NCBI RefSeq assembly: GCF_001435835.1
Contig: NZ_AZFX01000003.1
Location: 1-64,000 of the forward strand
Reading direction: 5' to 3'
Length of the DNA: 64,000 nt
From: Lapidilactobacillus concavus DSM 17758
Lineage (GTDB): Bacteria > Bacillota > Bacilli > Lactobacillales > Lactobacillaceae
Position numbers and translations under genes: made by a program. Positions 1 to 5,546 of this stretch are shown here, one piece after another (the stretch's first letter is position 1; every line of letters starts with the position of its first letter). The notes beneath the pieces are model-generated. The model did no database searches and was not told the origin of the DNA. It saw only the letters and a list, made by a program, of their open reading frames with translations.

Positions 1-19
1 TTAATTATGGCACAACTGT

Positions 20-519
20 TCAGAAATTTATGTACCAAATACTAGGATAGGAGCACTCTTTGTTCAATGACTTTCTTAATTCCATCTTAGCATTATTCTT
101 GATTTCACGCCATTTCTTAGTGTGCGAATTCTGCGCCTTTCGCCCATCACCAGGATAATACTCAACTGTACATCTACAATTTTCATGACGCCGATAAATA
201 TCGTCTGGTTTATCAAAGTAATCATAGAATCCAGCTAAATTTATACACCATTTGCAAGCTCGTCCAGACAGTCTCCGAGTTATCTTTGGGCTTAATCCTG
301 CTTTTGCTTGAAACCTGCAGTTTTCCTCAATTGATTGATCAACAACATGCTGACTGAAATTGATAATTGGGTCTTGAAGCACCCATGCGACATCTTCAAA
401 TTTATCTGCAGTGGCCAGCTTGTTCACGAGCCATCAATTCTACTCTGGTCAAGTTTTGGCACCTGGGCATTTAATCGCAAACCAGCTTGGCGGTTCAAAT
501 CTGTTTGAACAGCGGTGTA
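20..519 (-). pseudogene. Phage minor head protein (SPP1 gp7/MuF-like), C-terminal fragment, frameshifted
   Basis: The 135 codons below position 427 encode a Cys-rich segment with CKWC and a histidine/arginine stretch ending ENCRCTVEY, typical of the C-terminus of phage minor head/head morphogenesis proteins. The reading frame continues upstream in another register (519 to about 433) as a segment containing NRQAGLRLNAQ and SRIDG, which fits the preceding part of the same protein. Joining the two needs one extra base near 428-432, so I infer a single-base deletion. Everything upstream of the TGA at 520-522 is missing or unrecognisable. It lies on the minus strand, left of the tRNA-Ser. I read it as prophage debris; the family assignment rests on remembered motifs. 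Confidence 0.6.
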
Positions 520-598
520 TCACCATAAACGAACCAGTTTTAGGTTGGCATAGCGACTCTATCGGCCACTGATTTTCGGACTGCCATAAAAAAACACT

Positions 599-626
599 TT
601 GCATTCAGAAGCACTTTTGTTATAAT
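599..626 (+). promoter_or_regulatory. Sigma-A-type promoter of the tRNA-Ser gene
   Basis: TTGCAT (599-604), a 16-base spacer and a perfect TATAAT (621-626) lie 12 bases ahead of the tRNA 5' end, the expected geometry for a short-leader tRNA transcript. Confidence 0.75.
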
Positions 627-638
627 ATACAGTGTTCT

Positions 639-724
639 GGAGAGTTGGCAGAGTGGTAATGCAACGGACTCGAAATCCGTCGAACCCTTAACCGGGCGCG
701 CAGGTTCAATTCCTGTACTCTCCT
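639..724 (+). tRNA. tRNA-Ser (anticodon CGA)
   Basis: A full class II cloverleaf can be folded: acceptor GGAGAGT/ACTCTCC (639-645 with 717-723), a short D arm, anticodon stem ACGGA/TCCGT with loop CTCGAAA (anticodon CGA), a long variable arm with CCC/GGG pairing, and T arm GCAGG-TTCAATT-CCTGT. No CCA is encoded. The base after the acceptor (discriminator, position 73) is T, whereas bacterial serine tRNAs usually carry G. The last 8 bases of the gene fall inside a 16-bp sequence repeated at 9006-9021, as expected for a tRNA used as an integration site. Confidence 0.93.
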
Positions 725-731
725 TAAAATA
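716..731 (+). repeat. Putative attachment core at the tRNA-Ser 3' end (copy 1 of a 16-bp direct repeat)
   Basis: TACTCTCCTTAAAATA at the tRNA 3' end is identical, in the same orientation, to 9006-9021. Overlap with the tRNA 3' end is the classic arrangement of an attL/attB core for a tyrosine-recombinase element. No integrase gene is visible in the window. Confidence 0.65.
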
Positions 732-762
732 TTAAATAAGAAACATTTTAAGGAAAGAGAAG

Positions 763-798
763 CCTTGATAAATCAGCATTTGTCAAGGTTCTTTTTTT
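763..798 (+). terminator. Rho-independent terminator downstream of tRNA-Ser
   Basis: The inverted repeat CCTTGA...TCAAGG is followed by TTCTTTTTTT. It lies 39 bases past the tRNA. A second plus-strand hairpin with a T run, AAAACAGCC...GGCTGTTTTTT, lies at 859-893. Confidence 0.7.
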
Positions 799-858
799 GT
801 TTTTAACACTAAAAAGCACTAGAAAACAAAAATATTTTGGTCAAATTTTGGACAAAAT

Positions 859-893
859 AAAACAGCCTTTCCATTTAGGATTGGCTGTTTTTT
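859..893 (+). terminator. Second terminator-like hairpin between tRNA-Ser and the AP2-like gene
   Basis: AACAGCC pairs with GGCTGTT around a small interior, followed by six T on the plus strand. The 732-954 interval otherwise holds no gene I can support. A weaker palindrome (AAATAACC...GGTTATTT, about 925-960) overlaps the end of the minus-strand AP2-like gene and may terminate it. Confidence 0.5.
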
Positions 894-954
894 ACCGATT
901 ACCATTTTAAATTGGTCTAGTATAAAATAACCTCCATCCCTTTACGAGTGACGG

Positions 955-1401
955 TTATTTTTTAGGTATCAATTTATCGGCCGCTTCTTTTCGTGCTTTT
1001 GCTGCCTGCTCTATAGTGTCATATGTCCCAATGTGATATCGCTTTCCTGCTATCGTAATTGCGGCAGCGTAATGAATGGATCCATTGCGATACCTAACCC
1101 TTTTAACGCCAGTAACTCCAGTTGTATTGTCGGTTCTGATTTTTCGCTTGTCGTCTAGCAGAAAAACAGCAATACCATCAACTTTATTTGCTTCATATCC
1201 TGGTGCAATACTGTTGTTACGATCTCTCTTGATGTGGCCACAACTTATTGTGTGTCCATTTAATAAGTGCTTGCCAGCTATTTCTTTCTGTTTGCCACAA
1301 TCGCATTGACATAGCCACATTGGCCTGCCATTACGATTGGCAACTCGACCGATTACCGTTAAATGTCCAAACTGCTGGCCAGTTAAATCTTTTGACTTCA
1401 T
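955..1401 (-). CDS. Phage-type AP2-domain-like DNA-binding protein
   Basis: The protein has about 148 residues. The N-terminal half carries a Cys-pair module (CQCDCGK and later ISCGH), seen in phage HNH-associated/AP2 proteins. The C-terminal half has the AP2-like TGVTGVKRVRYRNG and IGTYDTIEQAAKARKEA signature. I chose ATG at 1401, preceded by AGGTAG about 9 bases upstream; a longer frame starts at 1419. No nuclease HNH triad is visible, so this is probably DNA binding only, though this group often derives from homing endonucleases. It sits between the tRNA and the lysin remnant, all on the minus strand, and is best read as a prophage-end cargo gene. Confidence 0.6.
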   Translation of the reverse strand: MKSKDLTGQQFGHLTVIGRVANRNGRPMWLCQCDCGKQKEIAGKHLLNGHTISCGHIKRDRNNSIAPGYEANKVDGIAVFLLDDKRKIRTDNTTGVTGVKRVRYRNGSIHYAAAITIAGKRYHIGTYDTIEQAAKARKEAADKLIPKK

Positions 1402-1450
1402 ATCGTTTCTACCTATCAAACCATATGTTGCGTTTGAGATAATTATTGCA

Positions 1451-1486
1451 CAAAAATAAGCCTACCTCAATTAAGAGATAGGCTTA
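1451..1486 (-). terminator. Terminator of the phage endolysin remnant
   Basis: On the minus strand AAGCCTA and TAGGCTT pair (1458-1464 with 1479-1485) and are followed by TATTTTTG. The hairpin begins a few bases after the lysin stop codon at 1492. Confidence 0.65.
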
Positions 1487-1491
1487 ATATT

Positions 1492-1905
1492 TTATCTGAT
1501 CAACAATTTCTGGCCGGGGTGGATAACTGATTTGATTGTTTTACCGTTTTGTCTGGCGAGTGTGTTCATATTAATCTTGTACTTATTAGCAATCAACCAC
1601 CAAGAATCACCAGCCTTCACCGTGTAGTATGTGTGCCTTGCTGTTGTTTTATTGATGACTGCTTGCACTGCATTGTAGTGAGTAGCCAGCAGCGTCTTTC
1701 GCGTATCACCAGTTCCGAACACACCTTTTTTCACTTCATTGGCTAATGTGTTGTTCAACGAATCGACCGTGATTGCTCCAAGTTTGGCATTGACCACAGC
1801 TTGAACTGATGTGTTGAATTTTCCAAGCAATTTAGCACGCGTCTCACCAGAACCAACTTTGCCAGCAAGAACATCATTGGCCATCTGATCAATCGTTTTA
1901 CCAGC
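1492..1905 (-). pseudogene. C-terminal cell-wall-binding part of a phage endolysin (two Cpl-7-like repeats plus LysM), catalytic domain lost
   Basis: Two consecutive repeats resemble the CW_7/Cpl-7 wall-binding motif: IDQMANDVLAGKVGSGETR...AVQAVVN and LANEVKKGVFGTGDTRK...AVQAVIN. A LysM domain follows (YTVKAGDSWWLIANKYKINM...PGQKLLI) and ends the protein. The open frame runs on upstream to 1944, but those residues are antisense to nadA, so the true lysin sequence stops around 1895-1918. No amidase, muramidase or CHAP domain remains. The remnant meets the truncated nadA head-on, which marks a deletion or recombination breakpoint. The domain calls are secure; the breakpoint position is approximate. 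Confidence 0.75.
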
Positions 1906-1906
1906 A

Positions 1907-2698
1907 GTGCTGTATGCTGGCTGTTCCATGGCAGATATGGCCAACTCGTTTCAGCTGACTCAGGCGTGGTCACTGCTAACCAGTCAATTTGATGATGACA
2001 TTTTACCAATTACTTACGTGAATTCGACCGCTGCCATTAAATCGTTTGTTGGCGATCATGGGGGTGTGGTCGTCACTTCCAGCAATGCTAAAAAAATTGT
2101 TAGTTGGGCGTTACAGCGTGCAAAACGGCTGCTATTTTTACCAGATCAGCATTTAGGACGTAACACCGCGCTAGCTTTAGGTTTAACGCCAGCAAATATT
2201 GGCCTCTGGCAAGCCCGCGCTAATCGCTTGCAAGCCACCAACCCGGCCGCGTTGCGTGTCATTCTTTGGGACGGCTACTGCTCAGTCCATCAACAATTCA
2301 AGGTTGCACAAATAGCGGCTTTGCGCGCGCAATATCCCGAAATCAAAGTCATCGTCCATCCCGAATGTGCTCACGAAGTCGTCGCGGCGGCTGATGAAGT
2401 TGGTTCAACTGCTGCAATTATTGATTATGTTCAACAAGCTCCTCGTGGCGCCCGAATTGCGATTGGCACTGATAACAACCTGGTTGGTCGCCTGATTAAG
2501 CAGTATCCCGAGAAACAGCTGATGTTTCTCAACCCGTTCTCCTGTTCCTGTATTCTTATGAATCGGATTGATTTGCCACATTTAGCATGGGCGCTGGACC
2601 AATTAGCCAGTGGCCAACCAGGAAACGTGATTACCGTCAATCCCGAAATCGCCAGTGGTGCTAAAAAGGCCCTTGACCGAATGTTGTCCTTAAGCTAA
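1907..2698 (+). pseudogene. nadA: Quinolinate synthase NadA, 5'-truncated
   Basis: The 263 residues align with NadA from the first conserved cysteine onward. All three expected 4Fe-4S ligands can be seen: the Cys of GCSMADM (about residue 6), the Cys of HPEC (about 153) and a Cys in NPFSCSC (about 213-215). The C-terminus also has the family ending PEIASGAKKALDRML. Compared with the roughly 300-residue short NadA type, about 75-80 N-terminal residues are missing, and with them part of the substrate site. The sequence upstream is antisense phage lysin. NadA condenses iminoaspartate and dihydroxyacetone phosphate in de novo NAD synthesis, and neither nadB nor nadC is nearby. I infer loss of function. 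The identification is firm. Confidence 0.85.
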
Positions 2699-2751
2699 TT
2701 AACCCTAATTTCGAATCATAGTAGTTAAGTTGTCTTGAAAGAAGGCGTACA

Positions 2752-3849
2752 ATGATTTATTTCGATCATGCTGCCACAACTAAAATGAGTTCGGCAGCTT
2801 TACAAGTTTATCAAGCAGTAGCCAGAAACTTTTTTGCTAATAGCGAAAGTCTCCATCAGGCCGGCAATGCTGCTGGTCAATTAATTCAAGAAGCACGCAC
2901 CAAGTTGGCAGCTAGATTTCAGCTAAATCCAGAGGGGATTATTTTCACTAGCGGTGGTACTGCAGCTAATCAGCTTGGCATTGCGGCATTGGCTCAAGGC
3001 ATGCGGCAGCGAGAAATTCTAGTAAGTCCCTTAGAACACGCCTCGGTTTATCAGATTTTGCCAAAATTAGCCCAACAGGAACACTACCAAATCAAAAAGT
3101 TGCCCGTTGATCAACAGGGCCAAGTGACCCCAGCAATACTGACAGCTGCCATCACCGAAAATACTGGTTTGATTGTCATTCAGGCCGTAAATCCAATTGT
3201 GGGCGTCCGGCAACCAATTGCCAGCTTACAAGCAGTGGCGGCAAATCGACAATTGCCTTTATTTGTTGACGCCGTGCAGGGAATCGGTAAAATACCATTG
3301 AACCTAAGCCAAGTCGCTGGTTTTAGTGCTAGTGCTCATAAATTTAATGGCCCTAAAAATAATGGTTTTCTTTATTTAGCACCAACTTATCCGACAACAC
3401 CTGAATTTCAAAATGTTTTCCAACAGCAAGGATTCCTCCCCGGCACACTGGACACCCCCGGAATTATCAGTATGTTAACAGCGCTAACGGATAGTCTGGC
3501 CAACATGCCCCAGACATTGCAACAACTACAACTGCTGAGAAAGCGATTGTATCAAGGGCTGGCAACTAGCTGCCGTCGCATTGGCCGCGACAGTGATTAT
3601 CCTGGAATCTGCGGTTTACTACTACCCCACTTAACTGGCCAAGAAGTAGCCACACGTCTTGGTCAGCAAGGGATTTGTTTATCAACAGTCAGTGCCTGTA
3701 GCATTAAGGACCCCCGCCCTGATCCTACTTTAACTGCTTTAGGATTGACCGCCGCCGAAAGTGAGCGCTACTTGCGCTTATCTTTTGGTCCAGAAAACAC
3801 TTTGGCTGAGGTCGATCAAGTTGTAGCAGCACTAAATCAGTACTGTTGA
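2752..3849 (+). CDS. nifS: Cysteine desulfurase, NifS/IscS family, NAD-biosynthesis associated
   Basis: The product is a 365-residue PLP enzyme that takes sulfur from cysteine for Fe-S cluster assembly. Visible motifs are the N-terminal YFDHAATT, FTSGGTAANQLGI (cofactor phosphate region), the PLP lysine in SAHKFNGPK (about residue 196) and the catalytic cysteine in STVSACSI (about 315). The start ATG follows GAAGG. It lies 53 bases after nadA' on the same strand; pairing of a NifS-like desulfurase with nadA is well known in Firmicutes, where it serves the NadA cluster. With nadA truncated, its dedicated client is probably gone. It appears intact. A CACTA/TAGTG hairpin with five T (about 3894-3920) may terminate it. 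Confidence 0.85.
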   Translation: MIYFDHAATTKMSSAALQVYQAVARNFFANSESLHQAGNAAGQLIQEARTKLAARFQLNPEGIIFTSGGTAANQLGIAALAQGMRQREILVSPLEHASVYQILPKLAQQEHYQIKKLPVDQQGQVTPAILTAAITENTGLIVIQAVNPIVGVRQPIASLQAVAANRQLPLFVDAVQGIGKIPLNLSQVAGFSASAHKFNGPKNNGFLYLAPTYPTTPEFQNVFQQQGFLPGTLDTPGIISMLTALTDSLANMPQTLQQLQLLRKRLYQGLATSCRRIGRDSDYPGICGLLLPHLTGQEVATRLGQQGICLSTVSACSIKDPRPDPTLTALGLTAAESERYLRLSFGPENTLAEVDQVVAALNQYC

Positions 3850-3945
3850 GTCGGCCGACATTGATTGATGCCAATTACAGACCCAAGTTCAAAAGCACTA
3901 AAACCTAGTGAAGTTTTTGAAACTGAATTGGTTCTGACTGCATTC

Positions 3946-4108
3946 CGGGCTGCGGGTTGTGGAACGCGGCCGGGATTGATTTGAGCTTATTGCTACGCAA
4001 CAATCTCAAATACAACCCTTTGTCTAACTGCTAAAGCAGTAAGACAAATTTGGCTGCTACTCGCAAGCTCGGGCGCAAATAAAAACCATTGGCTGACAAC
4101 CCGGTCCC
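3946..4108 (+). ncRNA. Structured RNA-like element, copy A (unassigned class)
   Basis: Copy A has a long-range closing helix CGGGTTGT/ACAACCCG (3953-3960 with 4096-4103), flanked by GGG/CCC. Inside it, after GGAACG, hairpin 1 (3980-4010) has outer stem TTTGAG/CTCAAA, a C-T mismatch, and loop CTACG. Hairpin 2 (4022-4045) is GTCT-AA-CTGC-TAAA-GCAG-TA-AGAC. Copy B (4339-4522, opposite strand) has the same parts with compensating base changes in every helix. The 1.1-kb interval 3850-4957 has no gene I can support. Transcription is not shown. Confidence 0.6.
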
Positions 4109-4219
4109 TCCATTCTGTCTGGAGTTGAGTTAGTGACCTTTACCCTGTTAGTGATTAAGGCAGTTGCAGCAAGATTGAGCAACTTAATTCACTCAGCAGC
4201 AATAATTGAATAGTACGAT

Positions 4220-4277
4220 AAAAAAATAGCCTGTATGATATCTTTCAATTCCATCTCGAAAGATTGTCACACAGGCT
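4220..4277 (-). terminator. Rho-independent terminator downstream of structured element B
   Basis: On the minus strand AGCCTGT...ACAGGCT (4271-4277 with 4228-4234) encloses a second stem ATCTTTC/GAAAGAT and is followed by ATTTTTTTATC. It lies about 60 bases past the closing helix of element B, so it could end a transcript carrying that element. The plus-strand T run is weaker (TTTG). Confidence 0.6.
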
Positions 4278-4338
4278 TTGTTGGTCACTGCAATCTGGTT
4301 TTCTTACATTGGTGCTCAGTTCTGTTAGTTTTATCTGT

Positions 4339-4522
4339 TGGTTGCTGGGCGATTGGCGTCAGGTAAGGGGCTTTCTTTGCGTACGAGCGATTTTGCGAGA
4401 AGCAGTGAAATTATTCTTAACGGTTTACCGTTTAGAATAAGGCTTGTATTTAAGATTTTTCGTAGAAAAAGCTTAAATCAACGCCCACGCCGTTCCACGC
4501 CCTAAAAATCGCCCAGCAACCA
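4339..4522 (-). ncRNA. Structured RNA-like element, copy B (unassigned class)
   Basis: Read on the minus strand, the element is closed by a perfect 16-bp inverted repeat (4507-4522 with 4339-4354). After GGAACG (4491-4496) comes hairpin 1 (4449-4477): TTTAAG/CTTAAA, the same C-T mismatch, TTTTT/AAAAA and loop CTACG. Hairpin 2 (4413-4438) is ATTCT-AA-ACGG-TAAA-CCGT-TA-AGAAT. Loops, mismatches and linkers match copy A while the stems differ yet still pair. A minus-strand open frame (4450-4725) crosses the element, but I consider it spurious. Confidence 0.62.
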
Positions 4523-4874
4523 CCTCCACAAATTGAGGAAGACTTGGCACTATTTACGTTCCACAACCCGCCGGCCGTAACGGAGTTGTCTGTTATTTTG
4601 CCCCAAACTAACTTTAGATTTAATCCGCTAATTCCGTCTAAAACTAAATTTAAATCAACAAACTTGACCGTCATCAGTTGCTTATTTCTAAAAAAATATA
4701 AACTATTTTTATTGTCCATTAACACGCAAGCAAGAATTTTGCCAGCAAGTAGAGAGCGCTGTCATAATAATAACCACGGCACCTGTCTAGACCGCAATCA
4801 TTGTAAGTTCTGATCATGATAAGAATTATTTTCGTTTGCGAACGTTTAGCAGGTAAAAAAATACAAGTTGTAGG

Positions 4875-4919
4875 TTGACTAATGATAGTTGTCGTAATAT
4901 AATTTCTCAACGTAGTCAA
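4875..4919 (+). promoter_or_regulatory. Promoter of the tetR-yhgE operon with a flanking inverted repeat
   Basis: TTGACT (4875-4880), a 17-base spacer and TATAAT (4898-4903) make a near-consensus promoter. TTGACTA at 4875-4881 is mirrored by TAGTCAA at 4913-4919, so a 7-bp inverted repeat brackets the promoter and could hold half-sites for the TetR-family product. The operator role is inference. Confidence 0.6.
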
Positions 4920-4957
4920 AAAGTGGCACATGGGATTTGAAGGTGGGTGATAACAAT

Positions 4958-5524
4958 ATGGGTAAACAGCACGATCTAAGTAAAGAGAAAATTATGGCCA
5001 CAGCTCAAGAAATCATCGGCAATCAAGGCTTTCCCCAACTAACTTTTGGTAGTTTGGCTAAGACGTTGGATGTCCGTTCACAGTCGCTCTATAACTATTA
5101 TGCGAATGTTGATGCCGTGATTGAAGATATTGGGACTAACTTTATGAAGACCTTGTATTTGAAAATGGCCGAGAATTTGACCGGTATTTCTGGCAAAGAA
5201 GCGTTACGTGGTTACGCAGATATTGCTCATGCCTATTTTGAATCACAAGGGCAACTGGTCCAATTGATTTATTACGTTCACCGTTATCCTGAAGACAGTC
5301 CTTTCGTCTTGGAAACAGGTCGGGTGTTAAATCTTTTGCGGCGAGTAACCCAACATATCAAGCTCAAGAAGATGACCAACGATGCTTACGAAGAAGCCTT
5401 TATCAGTAGCGTGCTCGGTTACACCGTGCTGGAAATCATGGGCTTTCTGACTAAGGTTCAGGCTAAGCAGCAACAATCGTTCCAGCAATTGGTCGATTTA
5501 TATTTAGGAGAAGTTTTAGAGTAA
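4958..5524 (+). CDS. TetR/AcrR-family transcriptional regulator
   Basis: The 188-residue protein has an N-terminal TetR helix-turn-helix (about residues 10-50: IMATAQEIIGNQGFPQLTFGSLAKTLDVRSQSLYNYYAN split over the HTH) and an all-helical ligand-binding domain. I chose the ATG at 4958, 10 bases after AAGGTGGG; an alternative TTG start in frame lies at 4937. It is followed after 22 bases by the YhgE/Pip gene on the same strand, so it probably represses its own operon through the inverted repeat at the promoter. The inducer is unknown. Confidence 0.8.
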   Translation: MGKQHDLSKEKIMATAQEIIGNQGFPQLTFGSLAKTLDVRSQSLYNYYANVDAVIEDIGTNFMKTLYLKMAENLTGISGKEALRGYADIAHAYFESQGQLVQLIYYVHRYPEDSPFVLETGRVLNLLRRVTQHIKLKKMTNDAYEEAFISSVLGYTVLEIMGFLTKVQAKQQQSFQQLVDLYLGEVLE

Positions 5525-5546
5525 GTGGAGGAAGTGTTTAGGTTTT

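Noticed and set aside
4220-4277. Insertion sequence or transposon end
   Set aside because: No transposase frame, terminal inverted repeats or target duplication could be found near; the hairpin is a terminator.
4450-4725. 91-residue minus-strand ORF between nifS and the TetR gene
   Set aside because: It runs through structured element B; conservation with copy A is in stems and loops, not in codons, and no ribosome binding site is seen.
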